From assembly GCA_035651635.1 (NCBI GenBank), contig DASRFK010000318.1, positions 1 to 29,981 on the forward strand: 29,981 nucleotides of DNA, in the 5' to 3' direction. Below are positions 1 to 9,160 of the stretch, piece after piece (within the stretch, counting starts at the first letter, position 1; every line of letters begins with the position of its first letter). Position numbers and translations under genes: made by a program. The notes beneath the pieces are model-generated. The model had not been told where the DNA came from. It saw nothing but the letters and a program-made list of their open reading frames with translations, and ran no database searches. Source of the stretch: JANXQE01 sp035651635 (lineage in GTDB: Bacteria; Verrucomicrobiota; Verrucomicrobiia; Limisphaerales; UBA8199).

Positions 1-616
1 TGTGCGCGCTTTTGGCGTCGGCCAATTTCAGTTTGTGCTTAATGACGCCCCCGTCATCGCTGTGTTCAAAGAAATAGTAAATTCCTTCCTGTTCCATCAA
101 GCGGCTGACAAAATTATAATCGGTCTCACGGTATTGGACGCAATGGTCCATGGTGCGATAGCTCGCGGTTAACGCCGGAGTGACATCATCAAAGCCGTGA
201 TCTTTAAAGACTTTCTTGAGGATTCCCGGCACGGTCATCTGCTCAGGGGGATCGGACATCGCGGCGTGGAAAATTCGGCAATCGGCAGTGCGGGTGAGGA
301 ACCAGAGCCAGGGCACAATGGTAGCCTCGTAGCGGTAAAAGCCCTGAGAGCGCGGCCGTTGCACGAACGAACTGACGTACCCGCTGAAAAATCGCTTCTC
401 CGCTCCCCCGGAAGTTTTCGGCATGCGCCACCGGATGGTGACTCCTTTGCCGATGATGCTCAGGAAATCCACCTTGGGGTCATCACTCAACAAATCCGCC
501 TTCATGACGAAGGGACGACCCAGCTGCTCATTTATGGTCAGGGCGCGCAGGAGGAGCTTGTCCTTGCCAAGCGGAGTGGCAATGGAGATCGATCGGTTGT
601 CCTGGGTATATCCCAT
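1..616 (-). CDS. vgrG: VgrG / TssI spike protein, N-terminal part (runs off the left edge)
   Basis: VgrG trimers form the T6SS spike that sits on the Hcp tube and carries effectors. I translated the minus strand from an ATG at 616. It gives 205 residues without a stop up to the window edge. The residues match the gp27-like start of VgrG: an opening RSISIATPLG-KDKLLLRAL, a middle segment with FFSGYVSSFVQ and YRYEATIVPWLWFLTRTADCRIF, and the signature QYRETDYNFVSRLMEQEGIYYFFEH. The start lies 29 bases after the tssH stop, in the same direction, so it is probably in the same transcript. No good Shine-Dalgarno is visible. The gp5-like needle and any C-terminal effector domain lie outside the window. 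Family assignment is secure; the exact start is likely but not certain. Confidence 0.93.
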   Translation of the reverse strand, partial: MGYTQDNRSISIATPLGKDKLLLRALTINEQLGRPFVMKADLLSDDPKVDFLSIIGKGVTIRWRMPKTSGGAEKRFFSGYVSSFVQRPRSQGFYRYEATIVPWLWFLTRTADCRIFHAAMSDPPEQMTVPGILKKVFKDHGFDDVTPALTASYRTMDHCVQYRETDYNFVSRLMEQEGIYYFFEHSDDGGVIKHKLKLADAKSAH

Positions 617-645
617 AATCAGATATTCGCCGGCGCGCCTATCAT

Positions 646-3351
646 TTAATCAAAAGCAAAGGTGAAATCTTTGTCGGTTGCTCCGACGTGGACGCGGCTA
701 ATGGTGGAGCCGTTGGCCAGGCGATTCAAGAATTCGCGACCGATTTCGGGCAAGAGTGTATTGGTGACCAGGGCTTCGACCATGCGCGCGCCGCGTTCCA
801 ACTCCGAGCAGCGCTTACTGATCAGGTCCAAAACGCTTTGATCGTACGTGAAGAGCGCCTTTTGGTTTTCCATCACGCGCCGCTCGACGCGGCCCAGGTT
901 GAGCTTGATAATGCGCTGCAAGACTTCCTTGCTGATTGGGTAATAAGGCACCACCAACAATCGGTTCAATAAGGCGTCGGGGAAAACCTTCGTCAGGGGA
1001 GCGCGCATGGCTTTCTCGAGGCCTTCAGCGCTGGGCATCAGGTCTGGGTCCTTGCACATGTTGATGATAATGTCCTGGGCCGCGTTGCTGGTCAGAATGA
1101 TGATCGTGTTTTTGAAATCGATGTAGCGGCCTTCCGCATCCTCCATCCAGCCTTTGTCAAATACCTGGAAGAAAATCTCATGAACGTCCGGATGGGCCTT
1201 TTCCACTTCGTCCAGCAGCACGACGCTATAGGGCCGGCGCCGGACAGCTTCAGTGAGGACTCCTCCTTCGCCGTAGCCGACATAGCCCGGAGGCGAGCCT
1301 TTGAGCGTGCTGACGGTGTGGGCTTCTTGAAACTCGCTCATGTTGATGCCGATAAGGTTTTGTTCGCCGCCATAGAGGGCCTCGGCGAGCGTCAGGGCCG
1401 TCTCGGTTTTGCCTGTGCCGCTGGGGCCGACCAGCATGAAAACACCCACGGGCCGGTTGGGATTATCCAAGCGGGCGCGGCTGGTTTGCACACGCCGGGC
1501 GATAACTTCCAAGGCGTAGCGTTGGCCGATCACGCGCCGTTCGAGGATATCGGCGAGCTTGAGGACCTGTTCGATTTCGTTTTTGACCATCCGCCCGACG
1601 GGGATGCCGGTCCAGTCGGCAACGACGCTGGCGATGGCGTTGGCGTCCACGCCTGGAAAAATGAGGGGAGATTCACCCTGAAATAGTTTGAGTTTCTCTT
1701 GCTTCTTTTTCAGGTCAGCCAACAGCTTGTCACGTTCCTCGGGACTAATGGCGTCCTTGGGGGTGGCAGGCTTCATGGCGTTGGGGGCGGCGTCAATTGT
1801 GGAGCCGGCGGCCCGCAATTTGCCGCGCAGCTCAAGAATGCCCTCGACCATCTTCTTCTCATCGTTCCAATGTGCTTCCAGGGCCGCGAGTTTCTCCTTT
1901 TCCTTAGTCATCAGTTCCGCGATTTCAGCCTGGCGGGGCTGATGGTCCTGGCCCGTATCGGCTTCCCGAGTTAAAATATCCGACTCGGTCTGTAATGCTT
2001 GCAAGCGGCGACGGGAGTCATCGATCTCCGGAGGCACGGCGTGCTGGCTGACGGCGACGCGAGCGGCGGCGGTGTCGATCAGACTGACGGCTTTGTCCGG
2101 CAACTGACGGCCGGCGATATAACGGTGAGACAAGCGCACCGCGGCTTCAATGGCCTCGTCGAGGACCTGGACTTTGTGATGCTTTTCAAAAGGGATCATG
2201 ACGGCGCGCATCATCCCAATGCACTTGGCTTCGTCGGGCTCTTCAACCTTGACGACCTGGAAACGCCGGGTGAGCGCGGGGTCCTTTTCGATGTGGCGCT
2301 TGTACTCGTCCCAAGTAGTGGCCGCGATGGTCCGGAGCGTGCCGCGGGCCAGGGCGGGCTTGAGCAGATTAGCAGCGTCGCTGGCGCCGCTGCCACCGGC
2401 GCCCATCAAAGTGTGGGCCTCGTCGATGAACAGGATAATGGGCTTGGGGGAGGCTTGAATTTCATCGATGACACCGCGCAATCGCTGCTCGAATTCACCT
2501 TTCATGCTCGCGCCGGCCTGCAACAAGCCGACATCGAGCGAGCGCACGGTGACCTCACGCAAGGAGGGCGGAACGTCCCCGGCTAGAATGCGGTGAACGA
2601 ATCCTTCGACGACGGCCGTTTTACCGACGCCGGCCTCGCCGGTCAGGATAGGGTTGTTCTGCCGGCGGCGCATCAGGATATCAACGCATTGGCGAATTTC
2701 CTCGTCGCGTCCGATGACCGGATCGATTTCGCCTTTGCGCGCCTTATCGCTCAGGTCGACGGTGAAGCGCTTCAAAGCCTCCTGCTTGCCCATTTCCGCT
2801 GGAGGGATGGCCCCGCTTGTTTCGCCGGCGGATGCCCCGGCGCTCAAACCGGAGCCATCACTGGCGCGCAACGCGTCCTCGGGAGAGCCGGCGACGATCT
2901 GGATAAAGTTATCGGTTAAGGCCTCGAGTTTGATCTTCGAAAGCTCTTTGGAGATGGCGAGGAATTTGTGGCGCAAGTCGCCGTTGAGAAATCCAACGAT
3001 GAGATGGCCGGTGCGCACTTGGGAGTCGCCGAACATCAGGGTGCCATAAACCCAGCCGCGCTCGATGACCGAAGGGATGTCGGAAGAGAAATCTGAAATG
3101 GAGGAAGCCCCGCGGGGAAGACGATCGAGCGCAGAGATCAAGTCAGCCGCCAGGCGGGAGGAATCGATTTGAAAGTGCTTGAGGATATGATGGATGTCCG
3201 AGTCCTGCGCCTGGAGCAATTGGTGAAGCCAATGGATGGTCTCGACATAGGGATTGCCTCGCATTTTGCAAAAGATGGTCGCGCCCTCGATTGCTTTGTA
3301 ACCAAGACTGTTGAGTTTGCCAAAAAGAGTGGAGCGTTTGATTTCTGCCAT
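646..3351 (-). CDS. tssH: TssH / ClpV, AAA+ ATPase that recycles the contracted T6SS sheath
   Basis: ClpV is a hexameric Hsp100 ATPase that disassembles contracted TssB-TssC sheaths in the cytoplasm. The 901 residues show a Clp-N region (about 1-160) joined by a Ser/Gly/Ala linker to two AAA+ modules. The first has Walker A GEAGVGKT (238-245) and Walker B IILFIDE (305-311). A coiled-coil M domain lies around 440-560. The second has Walker A GPSGTGKT (642-649), pore-loop GYVG (689-692) and Walker B VVLLDE (710-715). The segment SVVADWTGIPVGRM just before the second module is typical of the ClpB/ClpV family. Position between tssG and vgrG, plus tagJ in the same block, argues for ClpV rather than housekeeping ClpB. 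The start is 6 bases after the tssG stop. Confidence 0.96.
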   Translation of the reverse strand: MAEIKRSTLFGKLNSLGYKAIEGATIFCKMRGNPYVETIHWLHQLLQAQDSDIHHILKHFQIDSSRLAADLISALDRLPRGASSISDFSSDIPSVIERGWVYGTLMFGDSQVRTGHLIVGFLNGDLRHKFLAISKELSKIKLEALTDNFIQIVAGSPEDALRASDGSGLSAGASAGETSGAIPPAEMGKQEALKRFTVDLSDKARKGEIDPVIGRDEEIRQCVDILMRRRQNNPILTGEAGVGKTAVVEGFVHRILAGDVPPSLREVTVRSLDVGLLQAGASMKGEFEQRLRGVIDEIQASPKPIILFIDEAHTLMGAGGSGASDAANLLKPALARGTLRTIAATTWDEYKRHIEKDPALTRRFQVVKVEEPDEAKCIGMMRAVMIPFEKHHKVQVLDEAIEAAVRLSHRYIAGRQLPDKAVSLIDTAAARVAVSQHAVPPEIDDSRRRLQALQTESDILTREADTGQDHQPRQAEIAELMTKEKEKLAALEAHWNDEKKMVEGILELRGKLRAAGSTIDAAPNAMKPATPKDAISPEERDKLLADLKKKQEKLKLFQGESPLIFPGVDANAIASVVADWTGIPVGRMVKNEIEQVLKLADILERRVIGQRYALEVIARRVQTSRARLDNPNRPVGVFMLVGPSGTGKTETALTLAEALYGGEQNLIGINMSEFQEAHTVSTLKGSPPGYVGYGEGGVLTEAVRRRPYSVVLLDEVEKAHPDVHEIFFQVFDKGWMEDAEGRYIDFKNTIIILTSNAAQDIIINMCKDPDLMPSAEGLEKAMRAPLTKVFPDALLNRLLVVPYYPISKEVLQRIIKLNLGRVERRVMENQKALFTYDQSVLDLISKRCSELERGARMVEALVTNTLLPEIGREFLNRLANGSTISRVHVGATDKDFTFAFD

Positions 3352-3357
3352 AGCGTG

Positions 3358-4398
3358 TCAGGAGTTGAAGGTGACTGTTTCGTCGGGCGGCGGGTTGAGG
3401 ATCAGGTCGGCGGCGTCATGGGCCGGTGGACCGGTTTGCAGCCAACTGGTCCAGCCCAGACGGGTCGAGCGGCCCAGGCAAATCGGCGGAACTTCTTCGG
3501 CGCGCAGAACCAGTTGAACGTCCCAGAAGAAATGCTGGCCGCAATAGTTAAGCACCCAAAATTTGAGCTGATCGAACGCGTCGCCCTCGGGCAACATCCG
3601 TTCGTAGTCAGCCAGGCTCATCGGGCCGAATCTGAGGCGGAAACTCAATTGGCAGTCCCAGAACCTGGAGCCGACGATGGCGTTCACGCCGAGGCTGCCG
3701 CTCTCGGGTGAATCGCCGAGGCGGCAGATACTGTCCGGGGGCAGCGTTAACCAGCGGCCGGCAAACGGCTGGACCTCGGCGGGGATGTGGAAGTAAGTGC
3801 GCAGGATGGCTTCGAGTCCTTCAGCATTACGGGTTTGACAGGACAGGCGTCCGGCGAAAAAGAGTTTGGCCAGGTCGGGGACAGAATCACGGTTCTGCAG
3901 GGCTTCCATGCCCACGCCGAAGAAGCTGCCGATAAAGGTCGCGTACCTTTGCTCGGTGGGACGGTCCAAATCGACGGACTTCTGGTTGGCCGCCCAAGCG
4001 CGATAAAAAAGGGAAATTAAGCGGTGATGGAAGAGGTTGAAAAAGGCGGTGATGGTGGGATCTTTATGGTGCAACTCGCGTTCCAAAACATACTCGGTAA
4101 TATGCGGCGGCATCGGCGCGTTGGGGCCAAAGAGGCCAAAGAAAGTGACGGCCATCCGGGGCACAGAATCAGAAGGATTGGCCCAGACGGAGTCCAGGGC
4201 AGCCGGAGCAAACCGCAAGGAGGGTTTCTGCCAAAAACGCACGGGATCTTCGGACGGCCCGAAGGAAAAGCCGACTCGGGGCAAATCGGGGCGGCGGCTC
4301 TCGATCAACCTCACGGCGAGGAAAAAATCGAACGCGTACGGGCGTTTGATCAATTCGTCGATCAAAGGATGTGGCGAATTCCCATTCGAGTCGGCCAT
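3358..4398 (-). CDS. tssG: TssG, T6SS baseplate wedge protein
   Basis: TssG joins TssE, TssF and TssK in the baseplate wedges from which tube and sheath are built. The 346-residue protein opens with the family pattern PYAFDFFLAVRLIE (20-33). It carries the hallmark FFGLFGPNAPMPPHITEY (86-103), followed by a stretch in which HHR and FYRAWAANQ are recognisable. Length fits the family (about 300-350). The start codon lies inside the end of tssF, giving a 37-base overlap in another frame and implying coupled translation. tssF-tssG adjacency is the normal arrangement. The stop is 6 bases before tssH. Confidence 0.94.
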   Translation of the reverse strand: MADSNGNSPHPLIDELIKRPYAFDFFLAVRLIESRRPDLPRVGFSFGPSEDPVRFWQKPSLRFAPAALDSVWANPSDSVPRMAVTFFGLFGPNAPMPPHITEYVLERELHHKDPTITAFFNLFHHRLISLFYRAWAANQKSVDLDRPTEQRYATFIGSFFGVGMEALQNRDSVPDLAKLFFAGRLSCQTRNAEGLEAILRTYFHIPAEVQPFAGRWLTLPPDSICRLGDSPESGSLGVNAIVGSRFWDCQLSFRLRFGPMSLADYERMLPEGDAFDQLKFWVLNYCGQHFFWDVQLVLRAEEVPPICLGRSTRLGWTSWLQTGPPAHDAADLILNPPPDETVTFNS

Positions 4399-6239
4399 CG
4401 CATAATTTCTCCGCGTTGCTTAGTTCGCACGACTGTCTCGGTGAAGGAGTTCAAGGAGACGTACTTGGCAAAGAACTGTTCCAGGACGGCGCCCAGGATA
4501 AACACGCCCGTACCCTCGAAGGCAACCTCGTCGAAGGTGAGGACGATTTCCAACCCGCGTGCAAATGAAATGGGACCCGGCGCCGCCACGCGCCGAACGA
4601 TGGGTTTGGAGTGGACCGTCAGCAGCCCGTCGATTTGGCGAGCACCCAAATGATCCTTGTCTTCGATATACAATTTCAGCAGGTCGCGCAAACCGGCGGC
4701 CCCCTCGGCGCCTTTGGCCGAGTCAACCAGGGTAAGGTAATTGAGGGATAGGTGGCTGATGAGTCTCCAAAAGAAACGGCCTTGAGTTGCCGAGGGCTTG
4801 GGGAGAGTGGGCCCGGTCACGCAGCGGACGGCATTGACGGGAGCGCTCAGGCCCATGGAAAAATCCGTGCGCCCCACACCGATGGCCATTTGGATGGGCA
4901 GATGCCGATTAGTACACAGGGCTTTAATGCCCAACTCGCGAAGCTTGTTATTGTAGGGAGCGCTATTCGCATCGACCAGCGACAGGAAAAGTTCGGTTCC
5001 GGCATACGAAGATTTTTTGCCAGATAAGCGCTCGCTGGCGCTCAACATGCGGGGTGCACGATTGCAAGTATAATAGGCGCCCGGACCGGAATCGGTGTCT
5101 TTGGCCAGGTAGAAGGGCCGAAATTCCTGTTCCTCGCCCGGATTGGCGCCGTACCCCACGACGGATTCCAATTCGAAGATTTCGAAGTCGGTGGTGCGAT
5201 TGCGGTCTGGAACCACATGGAATTCATAAAACCCCTCGGAGAGGGAGATGCGGTCCAGAACCTTGGAGAACAGGTTGATCGCGGGGGTGCAGAATAGTTC
5301 AAAGCAGGAGCTGTCGATCCTTCGCTCCAGGGCGGTTTCCTGCTCCTTAAGCGGGATAATGACGTCAATCTGATCGCCTTTGCAGCGTTTAGCGCCCTCA
5401 GCCAAACCGGCCAGTTGGAAGAACAGATACCGTTGGGGCAGGGCAAAATATTCGCGGAGCAGACGGTACCCTTCGAATCCACGGGGACTGGGGGGGAGCA
5501 AGGCCTGTTCGGGAGCGAAGCCGACGCGCCGAACATAGCTGGCTGGCTGGCTGGCCAGTTGCTTGCCGCGGTCGGTAACCGACTGCAAGACGAGGCCGAG
5601 ACGACGGGAGAAGATTTGTTCGTAGATTGTTCCAGCGAGTTCGTCGGCTCCGCGCGTATAGAAGGTCAGGCTTTCGAGGTTAATCTTCTCCAAAGGCTGC
5701 CCACCCGTGGTCTGCAAGCGGATCCGCAAAGCGGCGCGGGCGTTGAATTCCGGCGGCAAATTCAACTCCTGAATATCGCGCGTAAAATAACGGGCTTCCA
5801 GGACCCGCAAAGGCAGGAGAGTCACATCGTGGGCCGTTTGAAATACGCAGGGGGTGCGTTCGCCCTTGCCCAGATTACTTTTGAGTGAAGTGCCGCGCGG
5901 AATGGGCACTCCGGCGGCCAAGGCCGGCTGTTGCGGATCGATCTCGAACCGGACGACGGCCATGGAGGGAACGGGCGAAAGGTAATGAGGATAAACCGTT
6001 TCGAGCAGGGCTTGGGTAAAACGCGGGAATTCAGCGTCGAGTTTCAGGTGGACCCGCGCCGCGAGCCAGGCAAAGCCTTCGAGCAATCGTTCGACATAGG
6101 GATCAGGACAGACTTCTTTGGCGTCGCGGTCGATGGCCAGGCGGCCGGCAATTTTGGGATATTCACGCGCAAACTCCCCTGCCATTTCCCGTAGATGCCG
6201 CAGCTCGGTGTTGTACAGACTCAGCAAACGTTCATCCAT
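4362..6239 (-). CDS. tssF: TssF, T6SS baseplate wedge protein
   Basis: TssF is the largest baseplate wedge subunit; two copies pair with one TssG. I place the start at ATG 6239, giving 625 residues that begin MDERLLSLYNTELRHLREMA, the usual TssF opening. A farther ATG at 6332 would run through the end of tssE and adds residues with no family resemblance. Diagnostic segments are YPKIAGRLAIDRDAKEVCPD (27-46), YVERLLEGFAWLAARVHLKL and a downstream FPRFTQALLETVYPHYL. The start is only 4 bases after the tssE stop and the end overlaps tssG, so tssE-F-G is a tight translational unit. Confidence 0.95.
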   Translation of the reverse strand: MDERLLSLYNTELRHLREMAGEFAREYPKIAGRLAIDRDAKEVCPDPYVERLLEGFAWLAARVHLKLDAEFPRFTQALLETVYPHYLSPVPSMAVVRFEIDPQQPALAAGVPIPRGTSLKSNLGKGERTPCVFQTAHDVTLLPLRVLEARYFTRDIQELNLPPEFNARAALRIRLQTTGGQPLEKINLESLTFYTRGADELAGTIYEQIFSRRLGLVLQSVTDRGKQLASQPASYVRRVGFAPEQALLPPSPRGFEGYRLLREYFALPQRYLFFQLAGLAEGAKRCKGDQIDVIIPLKEQETALERRIDSSCFELFCTPAINLFSKVLDRISLSEGFYEFHVVPDRNRTTDFEIFELESVVGYGANPGEEQEFRPFYLAKDTDSGPGAYYTCNRAPRMLSASERLSGKKSSYAGTELFLSLVDANSAPYNNKLRELGIKALCTNRHLPIQMAIGVGRTDFSMGLSAPVNAVRCVTGPTLPKPSATQGRFFWRLISHLSLNYLTLVDSAKGAEGAAGLRDLLKLYIEDKDHLGARQIDGLLTVHSKPIVRRVAAPGPISFARGLEIVLTFDEVAFEGTGVFILGAVLEQFFAKYVSLNSFTETVVRTKQRGEIMRWPTRMGIRHIL

Positions 6240-6243
6240 GCGG

Positions 6244-6732
6244 TCAGGCTCCCAGGGTGCAGAATCCACCCTCGATGTCCAAGAGAGTCTTGATGTGCAA
6301 ATGCTCGGGCAGAGGGCTGGCCCAAAGGTCACCTTCGACGTCCAAGGCGACGAGGTTTCCCTCGATCCGGGACCGGACCTTAAGAGTGCCGTTGATGATC
6401 CGCGGCTCGAAAATATACAACGCCTCGGTCAGTTGGCGTTCGAGCTCGCGCATCGAGAGCATCATAACGCCGAAAAGATGGCGTGTGCCAAAGTTGATCA
6501 CCGAACGAAACGCATCAGGATAGTCCTCAAGGCTGAACGCACATTGGCCTTCTTGGGGAAGATGCGCGCTGGACCCGAAGAGCCACTGCAGATCGCGCAG
6601 CACACCCTGGCGATAGCGTTGAATCGAAATGACCCTTTGTGCCCGGCTCTCCTGCGGGTTGTTCGGCTCGTCGTCGGTCAAACGGTCGAGGAGGCAAGGC
6701 TGAAGTTTTTCGATGACACCAAGCTCAGGCAT
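6244..6732 (-). CDS. tssE: TssE, gp25-like baseplate protein
   Basis: TssE is the gp25/lysozyme-like wedge component that starts sheath assembly at the baseplate. The 162-residue protein has the N-terminal signature LLDRLTDDEP (14-23), a conserved central YPDAFRSVINFGTRHLFG (71-88), and an ELERQLTEALYIFEPRI region preceding the C-terminal strands. Size matches the family (about 130-180). It follows tagJ after 30 bases and precedes tssF by 4. No catalytic residues are expected. Confidence 0.93.
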   Translation of the reverse strand: MPELGVIEKLQPCLLDRLTDDEPNNPQESRAQRVISIQRYRQGVLRDLQWLFGSSAHLPQEGQCAFSLEDYPDAFRSVINFGTRHLFGVMMLSMRELERQLTEALYIFEPRIINGTLKVRSRIEGNLVALDVEGDLWASPLPEHLHIKTLLDIEGGFCTLGA

Positions 6733-6762
6733 ACAATCGACCCGGAAAATCGGTGGGCTGGC

Positions 6763-7554
6763 TCATAGCTGGGCGAAATCGAGGAGCCGGCATTGCAGCA
6801 AAGGATGTTCGGCCTCCTCGGTGACCAGTATGCGCTGGCCCAAACCGATGAAGGTGTCTTCGGGCATTTCTTGCCACTCGGTTTTGCGCGCGAGCCGCAA
6901 AGCTCCGTCGGCGGCGGCTTCGGTAAGAGCATATCGAGTGGGAATATGGCCCGAGGCCTCACCGCCGTTGGTCCAGACAAATTGGGCGGGCACCCAAATG
7001 AGGTCGCGCAAATCCGAGGGTGCCGGCAGGGCGATGCGGCGGATGCGGCAAAAAGGGACCCAATAGTATTTACCGTCGAGAATCAGCTCGAGGATCGGGC
7101 CGAGTCGCGAATCGGCATCAGCAATCCAGCTGAATGGTTTGCCGTCCAACGTTCCCGCACTGGCGGGAGCGGCTTCGAAGGCTTGCTGCCGAAGTTTGGC
7201 CGCGGCGCTAAACTCACCGCGCCCGATATGTTCCAGCGCCTTAACCAGGAGGCCGACCCACTCCAGAGGCTCGCCGAAGATCAACGGAGTAAGTTTGCCC
7301 TCAAACACGCCTCGCCGCAGCGCTTCACATTGGATCACCGGTTGAAAGATCTGCGCCAGCATCATCGTGTCGGGGTCTATTCCCGCGATGACCTGCAGTT
7401 GCACCAAGGCTTTCGACCAATTCCCCAGAAGACAATGAAGCTGAAACAGAAAGATCCGCAGCTTCGGGTCCTCGGGACGGGCGCGGATCTCGTTCTGCAG
7501 TTCGATCAAGGCGTCATCGGGCGCTCCGGCGGCAAGTCGCTCCTGGGCGGTCAT
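6763..7554 (-). CDS. tagJ: TagJ / ImpE-family T6SS accessory protein
   Basis: TagJ (ImpE, HsiE) is a cytoplasmic accessory protein that binds TssB and has been proposed to help ClpV act on the sheath. The 263 residues begin MTAQERLAAGAPDDALIELQ and continue with RARPEDPKLRIFLFQLHCLLG, a TPR-like N-terminal half typical of the family. The C-terminal half contains PFSWIADADSRLGPILELIL, then a YYWVPF segment and RDLIWVPAQFVW, all recognisable as ImpE. Length fits (about 260-280). It lies 126 bases after the third hcp and 30 before tssE. Its presence implies the sheath-recycling class in which TagJ, TssB and ClpV co-occur. Confidence 0.92.
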   Translation of the reverse strand: MTAQERLAAGAPDDALIELQNEIRARPEDPKLRIFLFQLHCLLGNWSKALVQLQVIAGIDPDTMMLAQIFQPVIQCEALRRGVFEGKLTPLIFGEPLEWVGLLVKALEHIGRGEFSAAAKLRQQAFEAAPASAGTLDGKPFSWIADADSRLGPILELILDGKYYWVPFCRIRRIALPAPSDLRDLIWVPAQFVWTNGGEASGHIPTRYALTEAAADGALRLARKTEWQEMPEDTFIGLGQRILVTEEAEHPLLQCRLLDFAQL

Positions 7555-7592
7555 GACGTTGGGCCGAAATAGGACGGCACGACCGTTGGTTC

Positions 7593-7613
7593 GGCCAGCA
7601 TTAACGCTGGGCC
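7593..7613 (-). other. Short inverted repeat between hcp3 and tagJ
   Basis: GGCCAGC and GCTGGGCC flank a 6-base ATTAAC loop, giving a short imperfect hairpin with one bulged base. It sits in the 126-base gap between the hcp run and tagJ. There is no T-run after it on either strand, so it is not a convincing intrinsic terminator. It could slow 3' decay and keep hcp mRNA more abundant than downstream baseplate mRNA, but this is inference. Confidence 0.3.
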
Positions 7614-7680
7614 TTGATCTGATTGGTAGTTTGCGTTCACATGTTTGCGGAGCCCAAAACCCAAACTGCGTCCAAAGCGC

Positions 7681-8451
7681 CTAATCTGGCAGCACCCCAA
7701 ATCCGGTGCCTTGCCAAAGGCCTGGAAAATTCACATTCACTGTGGCGTCGGGAGTAGAGCCGGGAGCAGCCGGCGCGCCTCCATTGGCGGCGGGGGCCAA
7801 AGCGGGCGCGGCCGGAGTGGCGCCGGGCGCATCACCCGCGGACGTTTGGCCGTCGCCTGAGGATTGGGACGCAGCATTGGAGTCACTTTCATGATGATTT
7901 TCCATTGCGTCGGTGCACTCGCCGTTAACATCAAGCAGCTCCCCGGTCCGAGGGTCTGTGCGAAAATAGCAAAACTTCACCTTATCGAATTCGAAAGTAA
8001 TGCTCTCGGCGGGCTCGGGCTCGGACATGGATATGCCATAGCGGATGATCCGCACGCCAAAATAGACCGCCTTGGCGCAAGCGACCTTTTCTCCTCCGGC
8101 GGGCCGGCAAACCTCGACGGTGACTTGGTCAATGATGCCGGTCTGGGGTTTGCCATCTTCGATGAGAGGGCGGCCAATACTGTTCATGGCCGCTTTAATA
8201 CATTCCCGGAACAACTGGGTGCTGGCCCAGTCCACACGTTTCTTCAGCGTGACTGACTTGAAAGTAGAGGCAACTGCTTTCGTGGGGGAGTCGGCGGAGT
8301 CATCAGCCTGTTGCGGGCTGGCCATGTCAAAGCCGCAATCCCGCAATTCACACCACCACCAATGCTTGGCATCCGTGGAGTCGCCCTCGATATCAGGCAG
8401 ATCCGGGTCGTCGTCATCCTCGCCGAATTTGATATAAACGTCGTTAGCCAT
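7681..8451 (-). CDS. Hcp-family protein 3, with acidic N-terminus and long C-terminal extension
   Basis: Third of three consecutive Hcp-like genes; Hcp hexamers stack into the expelled T6SS tube. The Hcp core is recognisable but divergent: MANDVYIKFGED at the start, IEGDSTDAKHWWW (21-33), VTLKKRVDWAST and a TVEVCRPAGGEKVA stretch, ending near KFCYFRTDPRTGELL. At 256 residues it is far longer than usual Hcp (about 160-170). The excess is a tail (about 175-256) of Ser/Gly then Ala/Pro low-complexity sequence, closing with the aromatic segment NFPGLWQGTGFGVLPD. There is also a polar insert around 45-65. The tail could project into the tube lumen or be a carried passenger. It starts 82 bases after hcp2. 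Family call is good, function of the tail unknown. Confidence 0.82.
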   Translation of the reverse strand: MANDVYIKFGEDDDDPDLPDIEGDSTDAKHWWWCELRDCGFDMASPQQADDSADSPTKAVASTFKSVTLKKRVDWASTQLFRECIKAAMNSIGRPLIEDGKPQTGIIDQVTVEVCRPAGGEKVACAKAVYFGVRIIRYGISMSEPEPAESITFEFDKVKFCYFRTDPRTGELLDVNGECTDAMENHHESDSNAASQSSGDGQTSAGDAPGATPAAPALAPAANGGAPAAPGSTPDATVNVNFPGLWQGTGFGVLPD

Positions 8452-8533
8452 CTTCTAGAACGATCAGCCTTGGCCACAATCGACGAGGAACCTTGGCCAC
8501 CCCGCAGGTCGAACCCGGGAGGGCAGCGGGCGG

Positions 8534-9160
8534 TTAGTCGTCGGAGGCTTGTTGGTTTCCTACGTCTGCGTCCGCCATCGCCCAACTGACCGAGAGAGGT
8601 CCATATTTGAGGCGGTCGCCCCCCGTCGCATTATCGGTCCAATAACTGGTCATGGCCACCTTCTCGTAAGTGAACTCGATATCTTCAGAAGGCAGCCCTT
8701 CGGTAGTCAGGTTAAGTTTGCAGCTCTTGAGGTGGACATCATCGAAAGTGATCTCGATAAAAACCATTTTCACGTCCCCATCAGTCCCGCCCGCCCGGCA
8801 GGCGTGCAACACGACCTGTTTGATTTTTGAGGCATCCCGGCATGCCTTCATAAGGCTGATGGACATCAGATCCGAGCTCTTGGAAAAACTGATCGGATCA
8901 AAGGTCATTGGCCCGCTTCGCCCACCTTCGGTCTTGGTTTTCTTTGTCGGTTTCACCTGACCGTTGGTGGTGTTTTTATCGGTTTTGGGCTTTTCTTCCC
9001 CGGAGGAATCATCCTTTCCGGGGAACCCGAACCCAAAATTGAAAGATCTGATCGTGATCCAGCCATCTTCCCCCGGGTGCATATCGTCGGTGGACTCCCC
9101 GGTGTATTCCCCGGGGTCGCCGACGAATCTCAGGTAAACATCAGGTAGATCGGTAGGCAT
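8534..9160 (-). CDS. Hcp-family protein 2, with charged internal linker
   Basis: Second Hcp-like gene, 208 residues. The Hcp pattern is visible as VYLRFVGDPGEYTGESTDD (8-26), then GWITIRSFNFGFGF, SFSKSSDLMSISLMKACRDA, and KQVVLHACRAGGTDGDVKMV. Residues about 48-82 form an inserted low-complexity segment rich in Lys, Thr, Glu, Gly and Asn, in the loop where ordinary Hcp has a short turn. Such a loop would face outside or decorate the ring rather than form the barrel. It starts 64 bases after the hcp1 stop. Either a variant tube protein or an Hcp dedicated to different cargo. Confidence 0.87.
   Translation of the reverse strand: MPTDLPDVYLRFVGDPGEYTGESTDDMHPGEDGWITIRSFNFGFGFPGKDDSSGEEKPKTDKNTTNGQVKPTKKTKTEGGRSGPMTFDPISFSKSSDLMSISLMKACRDASKIKQVVLHACRAGGTDGDVKMVFIEITFDDVHLKSCKLNLTTEGLPSEDIEFTYEKVAMTSYWTDNATGGDRLKYGPLSVSWAMADADVGNQQASDD

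Noticed and set aside
197..649. Plus-strand open frame of 150 codons at the left edge
   Set aside because: The minus strand here encodes a clear VgrG N-terminus with many family motifs.
646..3351. Housekeeping ClpB chaperone instead of ClpV
   Set aside because: Position between tssG and vgrG and the presence of tagJ in the same block fit ClpV; ClpB is not normally placed in such clusters.
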